The notes beneath the pieces were generated by a model. It made no database searches. It had not been told where the DNA came from and worked only from the letters and a program-made list of their open reading frames with translations. From Haliscomenobacter sp040403615 (GTDB lineage: Bacteria > Bacteroidota > Bacteroidia > Chitinophagales > Saprospiraceae): DNA of 64,000 nucleotides. The DNA lies in assembly GCF_040403615.1 (NCBI RefSeq), contig NZ_JBBAKG010000033.1:4137-68136 (forward strand), given 5' to 3'. The stretch's first letter is position 1; every line of letters starts with the position of its first letter. The position numbers were made by a program, and so were the translations under genes. Below, one piece after another: positions 27,280 through 35,649 of this stretch.

Positions 27280-28149
27280 ATGAATAGACGGACATTCAAC
27301 CAATTGGCATTGAGCGGCAGTATGGCTGCTTTGCTTCCAGAATTTTTGCTGGCCGACAAACGCCCAATTAGCGTACAACTCTACAGCGTACGTGACGACA
27401 TGCAAAAAGACCTCGTTGGTACCTTGAATGCAGTAGGGAAAATGGGGTACAAACTGGTAGAAGGCGCAGGCTACAATCAGGGCAAATTCTACGGCAAGTC
27501 GCCTAAAGAATTCAAAATGATCCTGTCAGATGCCGGTCTTTCCATGCCCAGTGGCCACTTTGGTTACGGCAGTGCCAACTACGATCCCAAAACGCGCACC
27601 ATCAATGATGCCTACAAAATGGCCATCAATGATGCCGCAGAAATTGGCCACAAATACGTCATTGCACCCTACATGATTGACGAAGATCGCAAAGGGGACA
27701 ATTTGAAGCAATACATTGAAGGACTGAATGTTGCGGGTGAATTGTGTAAAAAAGCAGGCGTGAAATTTGGTTACCACAACCACGCTTTTGAATTCGAAAA
27801 AGAAGGCAACCGCCTCATCTATGACATGATCCTGCAAGATACTGATCCAAATCTGGTGATTTTGGAAATGGACCTGTATTGGACAGAGTTAGGCAAAGCG
27901 AACACCATTGAGTTGTTGAAAAAGAACAAAGGCCGCGTTCACCTTGTACACGTGAAAGACATGGCCAAAACTGAAAAACGCGAAACGGTGGAAGTAGGTG
28001 ACGGCAGCATCAATTTCCAGGAAATTTTCAAATACACGCCGGCTGCTGGGGTAAAATACTATGTGGTTGAGCTAGAGCATTACGTAACTACGCCTATGCA
28101 AGGCATCGAAAAAGCCTATCAGGGCTTGAAGAAACTCAAGTTCAAATAG
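27280..28149 (+). CDS. Exported sugar phosphate isomerase/epimerase-like TIM barrel
   Basis: The 289-residue protein begins MNRRTFNQLALSGSMAALLPEFLLA, a twin-arginine type signal. The rest is a xylose-isomerase-like (AP endonuclease 2 superfamily) TIM barrel: ISVQLYSVRDDM, GYHNHAFEFEK with metal-binding His, VILEMDLYWTELGK and HLVHVKDM. Such secreted proteins in Bacteroidota are often found in sugar degradation or keto-sugar pathways, but the substrate is not known. It stands alone and is followed by a strong terminator. Confidence 0.85.
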   Translation: MNRRTFNQLALSGSMAALLPEFLLADKRPISVQLYSVRDDMQKDLVGTLNAVGKMGYKLVEGAGYNQGKFYGKSPKEFKMILSDAGLSMPSGHFGYGSANYDPKTRTINDAYKMAINDAAEIGHKYVIAPYMIDEDRKGDNLKQYIEGLNVAGELCKKAGVKFGYHNHAFEFEKEGNRLIYDMILQDTDPNLVILEMDLYWTELGKANTIELLKKNKGRVHLVHVKDMAKTEKRETVEVGDGSINFQEIFKYTPAAGVKYYVVELEHYVTTPMQGIEKAYQGLKKLKFK

Positions 28150-28172
28150 ACAAAAATACTCATAACACAACA

Positions 28173-28209
28173 GGGGAAAGGCTAGTATTGCTTTTCCCCC
28201 GTTTTTTTT
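28173..28209 (+). terminator. Rho-independent terminator
   Basis: A 10-bp stem (GGGGAAAGGC, 28173-28182, with GCTTTTCCCC, 28190-28199, one G-U pair) with a 7-nt loop, followed by eight T's (28202-28209). It ends the isomerase-like gene 24 bp after its stop. Confidence 0.85.
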
Positions 28210-28351
28210 TGTCAAGTCCCAAATGCAACTTTAACAAAATTTTAAGAACCTCCTCATTCAATACTCCAAAGTATATTATAGGAAATTTTAAAAAAAAGAT
28301 ATTTTTTTTTGTTAACGTCGATCTTTTACGAACAACACAACGTTATAATCA

Positions 28352-28359
28352 TAACTTTG
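28352..28359 (+). promoter_or_regulatory. -7 box for the small coiled-coil gene
   Basis: Exact TAACTTTG (28352-28359), 51 bp before ATG 28411. No good TTG at the expected upstream distance. Confidence 0.35.
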
Positions 28360-28410
28360 CTCTGCTTGAATTGTAATAACCTTAACCGAACACTGCACCG
28401 TATCTCAATT

Positions 28411-28650
28411 ATGGTCACAAACAAACTCAAACGGCGTTTGCTCCGGGCACGCGTGGTTCTTAATCAGGCCATTCGCCAAATCCTGGAAATCAACCGCCTT
28501 CGAAAGCAGCTTCCTTTTTTCCAAAATCGCGAAGCAAAAGCAAAAGAAATTGAGCAGGATCTTAAACTGCTCAACAAAATTGCTCAACAACAAGCCGTAT
28601 TGATCAAAAAGTACGAGGGAGAATTGGAGACAGTTGAAACCGAACCATGA
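28411..28650 (+). CDS. Small basic coiled-coil protein
   Basis: The 79-residue protein is rich in Lys, Arg, Glu and Gln, with a heptad-like pattern from residue 20 to 70 (REAKAKEIEQDLKLLNKIAQQQAVL), so one long helix is likely. I recognise no family. The frame continues upstream to 28309, but an exact -7 promoter box at 28352-28359 lies inside that extension, so ATG 28411 is the start. Neighbours give no functional hint. Confidence 0.6.
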   Translation: MVTNKLKRRLLRARVVLNQAIRQILEINRLRKQLPFFQNREAKAKEIEQDLKLLNKIAQQQAVLIKKYEGELETVETEP

Positions 28651-28680
28651 AACCGTTGTAAAAGGGTTGAAAAGCTGAAT

Positions 28681-29523
28681 TTATTTGCTTTTCAACCCTT
28701 CCACTACCCCTCTCAAATGCCCCAACATTTCAGTGCGTTTGCTACATGCCTGTTCCAGTTGCTCATAGGGAACAGGATCTCCGATGTTGATGCGCACCGT
28801 GCGTTTCATTTTATTGATGGCTTCATACAGCAACATTCCCAAACGTAGGGGCATGCTGAATTGACTCACCATTTGAAAGAGTCGACTATTTTGTCCTTCA
28901 ATGTACAATGGAATCACGGTAGCCCGAGATTGTTGAACAAGCTTCATGACAAAATTCTTCCATTCCATTTCTTCGGCAGGCCCAAACCAGGTGCGCGAAG
29001 TTGCTACAGCTCCGGAAGGGAAAATCGCCAATGCCTCTCCATTTTTCAGGCGCTGAATGGCTTTGTCGCGGGAGTCTATGTTGGTACGCAAAGCTTCTTT
29101 GGTTTCCCTGAAATCGATGGGTAAAAGATAAGGCTTCAAGCGTTCATCGCGGGTCAGTACTTCGTTGACCAAAAACACAAATTCTTTGCGCACTTCGGCC
29201 ACCAAAGCCGCCAAAATCAGGCCGTCAACCAATCCAAAAGGGTGGTTGGAGATGTATACCACGGGGCCTTCAGTAGGCACTTTGGCCAATTGTCTTGGAT
29301 CATAATCCAGGGTTACCTTCAGTTGTTCCAAACCGAGGCTCCAAAGCGAAGTAGCAGGCACATCGAGATCGCGAATTTTATTGTAAAGGCGCTCAATTCT
29401 GGCGCGACCAGTGGCATACTCAATCCCCTCAATCACAAGTTTTTTCCACCAGGGGTCATTTGCATCGGCATAAGTAAATTCTGCCCAACGTCCTTCGTTG
29501 CTAATAGTTTGGTTGTTCTCCAT
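28681..29523 (-). CDS. Lysophospholipid acyltransferase family protein (PlsC-like)
   Basis: The 280-residue protein has the acyltransferase motif NHPFGLVDG with His94 and Asp100, then FPSGAVATS, and TVIPLYIEGQNSRLF, the usual blocks 1, 3 and 4 of PlsC/hemolysin-type acyltransferases. The NHPxGxxDG form is seen in OlsA/hemolysin-like members that acylate ornithine lipids or lysophosphatidic acid, as far as I recall. It is inner-membrane associated. Translation starts 6 bp after the glycosyltransferase gene, so the two form an operon. Confidence 0.85.
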   Translation of the reverse strand: MENNQTISNEGRWAEFTYADANDPWWKKLVIEGIEYATGRARIERLYNKIRDLDVPATSLWSLGLEQLKVTLDYDPRQLAKVPTEGPVVYISNHPFGLVDGLILAALVAEVRKEFVFLVNEVLTRDERLKPYLLPIDFRETKEALRTNIDSRDKAIQRLKNGEALAIFPSGAVATSRTWFGPAEEMEWKNFVMKLVQQSRATVIPLYIEGQNSRLFQMVSQFSMPLRLGMLLYEAINKMKRTVRINIGDPVPYEQLEQACSKRTEMLGHLRGVVEGLKSK

Positions 29524-29529
29524 TGTCTT

Positions 29530-30729
29530 CTATTCCAGCCTTTCAATGCCAGCAATCAGTTTTTTTGCCACATCCCGGTAATCAAATTCACTTTTCACTA
29601 AGTTTCGGGCGGCTTTTGCCAATTTCGGCACAAGTTGCGGATTTTCTTGCAAAAGTGTAAATTGTCGGACAAATTCTTCTGGGGTATTCGCAAACAATGC
29701 CTGCTGCCCGTCTTTTGCCAGGATTCCTTCCATGGCTATCGAGGTAGCCAATACAACCCGCTCCATAGCCATGGCCTCCAGGATTTTTACTTTCAACCCA
29801 CTCCCCGAACGCAGTGGAACCAAAGATATTGGATGTTGAGCTACAAAGGTATTGGCATCGGGTACTTCGCCCAAAAACCGCACTCCAGGGATTTTGTGTT
29901 TCAGAAAATGCGCTGGTGCTTTTCGCCCTGCAATTTCAAAGTGCAGCTGCGGGTACTTGCGGTGCAACAAGGGCCAAACTTTTTCCAAAAACCAAAACAA
30001 TCCTTCTTGATTGGGTATCCAGTCCAAAGATCCAATGAATCCCAGACTCAAAGGCTGGCTTTCCCTATGTTCTTGCATTGGATAGGCGTCTACATCCAAT
30101 CCAATTGGCGCAACCAGTTGGTAGCCCTTGTAACCCAGTTGCTGAAATACCTCTAAGTCGTGGACTGAAACGGTGGCCAACAAATCGTATTGCTGCAGTT
30201 GAGCAATCTCAAACCGACGCAATTTATGGGTTAGGTAGGCCAGGTAGCTGCGTTTCAAGCCAGCACGGGTATTGGCAATGACCCGTTCCCAAATCGAAAA
30301 CTCCACGTTGTGGCTGCGCATCACCACCACAGCTTTGCTTTTGCTGCGAATAAAAGGAATGTAAGGCGCTACATAAAGGGTTTCCAGCAAGATGGCATCG
30401 TAGGCATGGCGCTCCAAAGCTGCTGCCAAAGCTGCTTCAAACTCCGGAGTGATGAACCTTGAGACATGGTACGACTTCCGGGAAAACAGGTTAGAAAATG
30501 CCCCCCATGCCGAAAGGTGGTTTTCAACCGCTACTGCATTGATTTCGGTGTAATGCGAAAATTCGGCAGGCCATTCGGCATCGGTGTAATAATGTTTGCT
30601 GGTATTCATCGTGAGCAGATCCACCGTACAGCCTTGCTCCACTAGCCCTCGGCTGAGGTAATACACGGCAATCGCTTCTCCTTCTTTGAGTGGGAAGGGG
30701 AATTTTTTGCACAATTGAAGAATCCGCAT
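29530..30729 (-). CDS. Glycosyltransferase family 4 protein
   Basis: The 399-residue GT-B fold protein opens with MRILQLCKKFPFPLKEGEAIAVYYLSRGL and carries the C-terminal nucleotide-sugar site in GSGLKVKILEAMAMERVVLATSIAMEGI (residues about 310-340), where the conserved Glu of the EX7E motif lies. It adds a sugar to an envelope glycan or lipid of unknown type. It is first in a two-gene operon with the PlsC-like acyltransferase. Confidence 0.88.
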   Translation of the reverse strand: MRILQLCKKFPFPLKEGEAIAVYYLSRGLVEQGCTVDLLTMNTSKHYYTDAEWPAEFSHYTEINAVAVENHLSAWGAFSNLFSRKSYHVSRFITPEFEAALAAALERHAYDAILLETLYVAPYIPFIRSKSKAVVVMRSHNVEFSIWERVIANTRAGLKRSYLAYLTHKLRRFEIAQLQQYDLLATVSVHDLEVFQQLGYKGYQLVAPIGLDVDAYPMQEHRESQPLSLGFIGSLDWIPNQEGLFWFLEKVWPLLHRKYPQLHFEIAGRKAPAHFLKHKIPGVRFLGEVPDANTFVAQHPISLVPLRSGSGLKVKILEAMAMERVVLATSIAMEGILAKDGQQALFANTPEEFVRQFTLLQENPQLVPKLAKAARNLVKSEFDYRDVAKKLIAGIERLE

Positions 30730-30751
30730 CTTGTTACTATTCGATTATGGT

Positions 30752-30843
30752 TTCACGCAGATTTGACACAGATGTAGGCGCAGATTTAACGCAGAAAAAT
30801 CTGTGATAAATCTGCGCCTACATCTGTGTCAAATCCGCGTGAA
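30752..30843. repeat. Long inverted repeat, CACGCAGATTT family
   Basis: Two 37-bp arms (30752-30788 and 30807-30843) match in 36 positions around an 18-nt loop. Units such as CGCAGATTT and CACAGAT recur. A diverged copy is at 61798-61893. The hairpin lies between the M1 peptidase gene and the downstream glycosyltransferase. Confidence 0.85.
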
Positions 30844-30854
30844 CAAAAAAAGGA

Positions 30855-32711
30855 TTATTTCCTACTGTTGTTGTTCCGATTCACATCTGCCATCCGCGCA
30901 GAAGGATCGATTACCACGCTTTCGATCTCGGTTGCTTCTACGGGCAAGCGCAGTTCGTAGCTAGGATTTACCCAGGGCCAATCTGCCACCACTCGATAGG
31001 GAATAGTTTGATTTTCTGCCGGTTTTGCTCCGCGCATGATGTCCAATGGTATGTTGATCAGTTCTTTTTTGCCGCTTTTGTAAGTGATTACTACATCCAC
31101 CGGCATGGGCATTTTGCCCAACCGCTTCAGGGTAATTTTGGTTTCCTTGCCATCCGAGTCAATCGCATCCACCCCGTAATCGATGTAATGGGTTGTATTG
31201 ACCCAGTATTCCTTGTACCAGTCCAGTTCCAATCCCGACACTTTTTCCATGATCCGAATTACATCGTTGGGGTTGGGGTGCTTGAATTTCCAGGTGTTGA
31301 AATACAACAATAGTGCCTTATCCAGGGCAGGTTTACCAATCACATACTCCATCTGGTTCATAAAAATAGCTCCCTTGCCGTAGGCGGCACTGCCGTAAGC
31401 GTAATTGGTGGAGTAATGATCGGCGTGGGTACTCATGGGTTCTTCATCGCCAGAGGAAACCAAGCGGAAGTAGCCTGCATAGGTAGAAATGAAGGGATTT
31501 TCTACCTTATTCCGGTTCGGGATCAGGTTTTCGCCCGCCAAAAAATTTGAAATGTCTTGGGTGGCATAGTCCGTAAATCCTTCGTCCATCCAAGGGTACA
31601 GACTTTCATTGGAGCCCAGGATCATTTGGTACCAACTGTGCATCAACTCGTGTACCGATACGCCCACCAAACTTGGAAGCGAGCGGTTGCCCGTAATCAG
31701 CGTGGCCATCGGGTATTCCATCCCGCCATCTCCTCCTTGTACAAAGGAATATTGCTGATAAGGATATTGCCCATAGCGGCGATTGATGTAACTAAAAGCC
31801 TTGTCCATGATATTGGGAAGGGCAGCCCATACATCCTGGGTACGCTCATTTTTGAGGTAAAAAAAGTTCAGTGTAAGGCCATCGGGGCGCTTGAGGCTGG
31901 TATGGGTATAATTCGGATCGGCAGCCCACATGAAATCGTGCACATTGGGTGCTTTGAAGTGCCAGGTGAGCTTGTTACCTTTTGCTGGCTTGGGGCTTTG
32001 CCCTTCTGGCAAGTACCCATGGCCAATTTCTTCCGGGTTTTGCAAATACCCCGATCCACCCAATACGTACTGCTTGTCGATCGTGATTTTTACGTCAAAA
32101 TCGCCCCAAATCCCATAAAATTCGCGGGCGATGTAAGGGTTGGCATGCCAGCCCTGGTAATCGTATTCGCACATTTTGGGATACCATTGCGCCATGGAGT
32201 AGTCTACGCCCTCTGCATTGTCGCGGCCTGAGCGGCGAATTTGGACGGGAACCTGCCCATCAAAATTCATCTCAAACGTCACTTTACTTTTGGGTAAAAT
32301 GGGCTTATCGAGCGCAACTTCCAGGATGGTGCCTTCTACCAGGTATTTCAGCTCTTTGCCGTCCATCGTGAGTTTGTTCACCTTCAGGTAGCCGATTTCG
32401 TTGGGTTTCAGGTTGCCAATGCGGCTACCCACCCGTGGATCTGAATCCAAAAGCGTTTGAGAGCGCACATCCATTGCGCTTCCTGGCTGAAAAGCATTGA
32501 AATACAAGTGATAAAATACGCGGGTAAGCGTATCCGGCGAGTTGTTGAAATACACCAACTGCTGGGTTCCAGCGAACTGGTCTTTATCGACGTCAAAGTC
32601 GATGTTCATTTGGTATTCTACTTTTTGCTGCCAGCGATCGGCTTGGCTCCAGCCCAAACCGGGCAACATTGCAATGCTCGCGATCAACGCAAAGCGGTTC
32701 CACTCCCTCAT
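30855..32711 (-). CDS. M1-family zinc metallopeptidase, secreted
   Basis: The 618-residue protein has a short signal sequence (to about residue 22). The gluzincin site is complete: HELMH at 354-358 and the third ligand E377 in WMDEG, matching HExxH-x18-E. A GGMEYP motif (330-334) corresponds to the GxMEN exopeptidase loop of M1 aminopeptidases, changed to GMEYP as in many secreted Bacteroidota members. It probably trims peptides in the periplasm or outside. Confidence 0.92.
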   Translation of the reverse strand: MREWNRFALIASIAMLPGLGWSQADRWQQKVEYQMNIDFDVDKDQFAGTQQLVYFNNSPDTLTRVFYHLYFNAFQPGSAMDVRSQTLLDSDPRVGSRIGNLKPNEIGYLKVNKLTMDGKELKYLVEGTILEVALDKPILPKSKVTFEMNFDGQVPVQIRRSGRDNAEGVDYSMAQWYPKMCEYDYQGWHANPYIAREFYGIWGDFDVKITIDKQYVLGGSGYLQNPEEIGHGYLPEGQSPKPAKGNKLTWHFKAPNVHDFMWAADPNYTHTSLKRPDGLTLNFFYLKNERTQDVWAALPNIMDKAFSYINRRYGQYPYQQYSFVQGGDGGMEYPMATLITGNRSLPSLVGVSVHELMHSWYQMILGSNESLYPWMDEGFTDYATQDISNFLAGENLIPNRNKVENPFISTYAGYFRLVSSGDEEPMSTHADHYSTNYAYGSAAYGKGAIFMNQMEYVIGKPALDKALLLYFNTWKFKHPNPNDVIRIMEKVSGLELDWYKEYWVNTTHYIDYGVDAIDSDGKETKITLKRLGKMPMPVDVVITYKSGKKELINIPLDIMRGAKPAENQTIPYRVVADWPWVNPSYELRLPVEATEIESVVIDPSARMADVNRNNNSRK

Positions 32712-32849
32712 TTATGCAGGTTTCGGTTAAGAAAGAAATATTGGAAAGCGAAAATAACCAGGAATACCAGAAGCAAGATTAGAAGAAGAGAAATAATCGG
32801 CGGAAAACGCCTTTAAGTAGGCCAATGGCAAATGTCTTGAAAAAAATAA

Positions 32850-32937
32850 GGTGAGCAACACAACGAACGCTCAACTTCGTACCCTTGCTGCGTTTCCACC
32901 CTGGGGGATTAGAAGGAGCAGCTCAAGTGCGCTCACC
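32850..32937 (-). ncRNA. ffs: Signal recognition particle RNA, small bacterial (4.5S) type
   Basis: Read on the minus strand, the ends GGTGAGC (32931-32937) and GCTCACC (32850-32856) close the rod. The apical domain IV is recognisable at about 32884-32908: CCCCCAGG, GGAA and AGCAAGGG in order, the Ffh-binding loops. About 88 nt is the usual size. A T-run (CTTATTTTTT, 32841-32850) follows, and a near-perfect promoter precedes it. The RNA scaffolds Ffh to target membrane proteins. No protein start can lie in this stretch, so the barrel gene's frame from 32885 is spurious. Confidence 0.88.
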
Positions 32938-32943
32938 GGACTG

Positions 32944-32974
32944 CAAAAGTAGTATAAGCCAGCAATTCTGCAAA
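32944..32974 (-). promoter_or_regulatory. Promoter of the SRP RNA
   Basis: On the minus strand, TTTG (32971-32974), a 19-nt spacer and an exact TACTTTTG box (32944-32951). The RNA's first bases at 32937-32938 lie 6-7 nt beyond, which matches the expected start. Confidence 0.75.
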
Positions 32975-33088
32975 TACTTTTTACTTTTTTTAATTTTTAA
33001 TGAAAGAAAAATAAAAGTTGCAATCCCGCTCCATAGAAAACTTAAACCCCGCATTCCTGCGTTTATCATAAAAATCTCTGGTAAAGCC

Positions 33089-33778
33089 ATGTCAAAAATC
33101 GGTCTTCTGCTGGTATGCAGCCTATCCACATTCGTTGCCCACGCTCAATTCGGGATCAATTCCAGTTTCCGCTTCAACAATGCTCCAGGTTGGAATTACA
33201 CCAATACTTCCAATAACAACGTCACGGTACTGCCGGGCAACAACTTTGCAGTTGGCCTTGACGTTTGGCTTCCCCTCAAAGGAGTGCGCCTAGATCTGGT
33301 TCCTGAGCTAAATTATACAAGGTACATTTCCAAAGTGGTGGATCTGGGCACTTTGGAAAATGAAATGGGCAGTATTTTTCTGAATTTAAACCTGTATTTT
33401 CTTGATTTGAAAGGCGACTGCAAATGCCCCACTTTTTCCAAATCAGGTAGTCTGCTCAACAAAGGTTTGTATTTGCAGGTTTCTCCGGGTTGGTCCGTCT
33501 TCCAGGGCAAAATCAACCTGTTAAACGGAGCAGGTGCCCGCAGCCGCAGCAACGCACCGAGCATTGGAATTGGCATGGGTTTGGACATGGGGCTATCTGA
33601 AAAGATCACCATAACGCCCTTTGGCGGCGTCCGGTATTACCCCAAAGCCCGCTGGTTTGGCCTCGAAGAATCGCTGCAACTAGATCCCAGCGTTGGCGAT
33701 TTAATGGTTTCCAACGAATCCACCCTTACCCAGGTTTATGCTGGGTTGCGCATTGGTTTTCGATTGGACAAACAATAA
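33089..33778 (+). CDS. Outer-membrane beta-barrel protein
   Basis: The 229-residue protein starts at MSKIGLLLVCSLSTFVAHA, a signal peptide ending AHA-QF. The mature part alternates polar and hydrophobic residues and ends with an aromatic-containing strand (AGLRIGFRLDKQ), as in small outer-membrane barrels of the PorT/OmpW-like type. Function is unknown. A long upstream extension overlaps the SRP RNA and is rejected. Confidence 0.75.
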   Translation: MSKIGLLLVCSLSTFVAHAQFGINSSFRFNNAPGWNYTNTSNNNVTVLPGNNFAVGLDVWLPLKGVRLDLVPELNYTRYISKVVDLGTLENEMGSIFLNLNLYFLDLKGDCKCPTFSKSGSLLNKGLYLQVSPGWSVFQGKINLLNGAGARSRSNAPSIGIGMGLDMGLSEKITITPFGGVRYYPKARWFGLEESLQLDPSVGDLMVSNESTLTQVYAGLRIGFRLDKQ

Positions 33779-33803
33779 GGGGTTTTAAGTTTTTGGTTTT
33801 AAG

Positions 33804-33835
33804 TTGCACACAACTTCTCTATCTGTGTTAATTTG
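33804..33835 (+). promoter_or_regulatory. Promoter of the serine hydrolase gene
   Basis: TTG (33804-33806), a 21-nt spacer and TTAATTTG (33828-33835), one mismatch from TAnnTTTG. ATG is at 33866. Confidence 0.4.
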
Positions 33836-33865
33836 TGTGAAATTTAATACTCAAAGCTAAAACAG

Positions 33866-35185
33866 ATGAAAAACCTTACATCAGCATTCTTTTTCTGCCT
33901 GAGCCTGTGTCTCAGTTTTCCCGTTTTTTCCCAAACCACCACACTTCTCCTCAAAGGACCGCAACAGCTCAGTGTAGCCAAAAGTCCAGAGAGCGTGGGC
34001 ATGTCTGGCGTCAAGCTCAGTCGCATCGACAAGGCCATGCAAAACCTGGTAGCTTCCGACCAATTGCCGGGCATGGTAGCCCTGGTGGTGCGCGACGGAC
34101 AAATTGTTTACCAAAAAGCCTACGGCACTGCCGATGCCCAAACCGGGCGTGCCTTCAAAGTGGACGACATTTTCCGCATCGCTTCGATGTCAAAAGCCAT
34201 CACCGTTACTGCGGCGATGATGTTGTACGAAGAAGGCAAGTTTTCACTGGATGAACCCATCTCCAAGTGGATTCCTGAATTCAAAAACCCGCAGGTCATC
34301 AGTACTTTCAATGCGGCAGATACCACTTTCACCGCCGTTCCAGCCAAAAGCGAAATTACCGTGCGCCAGTTGATGAACCATACTTCAGGCCTCAGCTACG
34401 GCGTCATTGGCGACGAGCGCTTCAAGGCCATCAATGCCAAAGCTGGCATCGTGGACCTCTACACCACCAAAGCCGTGACCGTTGCCGACAACATCAAGAA
34501 ACTGGCCAAACAGCCGCTGCTGTTCACACCGGGTGAAAAATTTTCGTATGCCTTAGGCTTGGATGTGTTGGGCTACCTGATTGAAATCTGGTCTGGCCAG
34601 TCATTCGACCAATACCTCCGCAGCCATCTGCTTGATCCTATGGGCATGAACGATACCTACTTTTATTTGCCGGATGCAAAAAAAGAGCGCCTGGTACCGG
34701 TACAGCGCCCCAGCACGGACACAAAAAAATGGGAGCGTTTTCCAGTCACTTTTTACGATCCGAACTACCCCATTAGCGGCGCCAAAACCTGGTATTCGGG
34801 TGGTGCAGGCTTGTCCAGCACCGCCAAAGATTATGCGGCATTCCTGCAAATGTTGCTCAATGGCGGGGTGTACAATGGCAAACGCTTTTTGTCACCTTAC
34901 ACGGTATACCTGCTTACCGTCTCCAACCAAATCGGCGATTTGTGGGGTGGTGAAAAGGGCGACTCCCAATTCAGTCTGGCCTTCAGCGTTGTGACCAAAC
35001 AAGGCCAGGACAAAGGCAACGGCAGCGCCGGGCGCTTCAGCTGGGGCGGCTACTTCAACACCAACTACTGGGCCGATCCCAAAGAACGCCTGATCTTTTT
35101 GTTGATGAAACAAACCCAGGCCGCACCGGATGGAGGAAGTGAAGGAATATTGACGAGATTGGTTTATTCGGCGATTGAAAAGTAA
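33866..35185 (+). CDS. Serine hydrolase, class C beta-lactamase/DD-peptidase-like, exported
   Basis: The 439-residue protein has a signal peptide (to about residue 22). The catalytic SxxK is S107-MS-K110 in FRIASMSKAIT, and the second site is near the FSYALGLDVLGYLIE segment (a Tyr-containing YxN equivalent, changed to YAL). HTSGLSYG is also typical of beta-lactamase-related esterases such as EstB. It probably cleaves an ester or D-amino-acid peptide in the periplasm. Its stop lies 8 bp before the left end of a mobile-element-like repeat. Confidence 0.88.
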   Translation: MKNLTSAFFFCLSLCLSFPVFSQTTTLLLKGPQQLSVAKSPESVGMSGVKLSRIDKAMQNLVASDQLPGMVALVVRDGQIVYQKAYGTADAQTGRAFKVDDIFRIASMSKAITVTAAMMLYEEGKFSLDEPISKWIPEFKNPQVISTFNAADTTFTAVPAKSEITVRQLMNHTSGLSYGVIGDERFKAINAKAGIVDLYTTKAVTVADNIKKLAKQPLLFTPGEKFSYALGLDVLGYLIEIWSGQSFDQYLRSHLLDPMGMNDTYFYLPDAKKERLVPVQRPSTDTKKWERFPVTFYDPNYPISGAKTWYSGGAGLSSTAKDYAAFLQMLLNGGVYNGKRFLSPYTVYLLTVSNQIGDLWGGEKGDSQFSLAFSVVTKQGQDKGNGSAGRFSWGGYFNTNYWADPKERLIFLLMKQTQAAPDGGSEGILTRLVYSAIEK

Positions 35186-35191
35186 GTCTCG

Positions 35192-35649
35192 TTCAATGTC
35201 CAATAGCCAATAATCAATATCCAATGTCCAATGTCCAAATGGGGTAGTGCTGTGTTTGTGTTTTGAGATTGGGATTGTGCGGATGATCAATAGAGATCTG
35301 GAATCCTTCAGGAAGGGTCGATTGGTGCTAAATTGATCACAGTTTTTAACCCCGAAGGGGTGACAGGATTATAGAAAAAAATGGCATGAAGATGTATTTG
35401 AACCCCGAAGGGGTGACATTATTTGACCGTACCCTCGCCGTTTTATTTCATAATGCCACCCCTTCAGGGTTTCTCTTACTGAAATAAACACGGTTATTCT
35501 GCTATAATCCTGTCACCCCTTCGGGGTTGAAGGCAGAACCAATCGGCCCCTGCCTTAAAGGGGCTTGGGGGTTGGTAATCACCAGCACAATCTTGCCAGC
35601 AACGCTCCTTTGGACATTGGACATTGATTATTGGCTATTGGACATTGAA
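35192..35649. mobile_element. MITE-like element A with terminal inverted repeats
   Basis: Left end 35192-35239 (TTCAATGTCCAATAGCCAAT...) and right end 35609-35649 are near-perfect inverted copies of about 41 bp; the left arm has one extra 7-bp unit ATCCAAT. No transposase is encoded in the 458 bp, so it would need an outside enzyme. The same ends occur in a second element at 52314-52503. It sits between two genes, and its right arm overlaps the last codons of the E1 gene. Nested inverted repeats occupy its centre. Confidence 0.75.
35348..35528. repeat. Nested CCCCGAAGGGG inverted repeats inside element A
   Basis: AACCCCGAAGGGGTGACAGG begins a 27-bp arm (35348-35374) that is matched perfectly by its inverse at 35502-35528. 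An inner, diverged pair of the same unit lies at about 35400-35423 and 35450-35473. The whole could fold into a large cruciform. A related short palindrome is at 25494-25512. Confidence 0.8.

Noticed and set aside
32885..33088. N-terminal extension of the outer-membrane barrel gene
   Set aside because: It overlaps the SRP RNA, while ATG 33089 opens a clean signal peptide.
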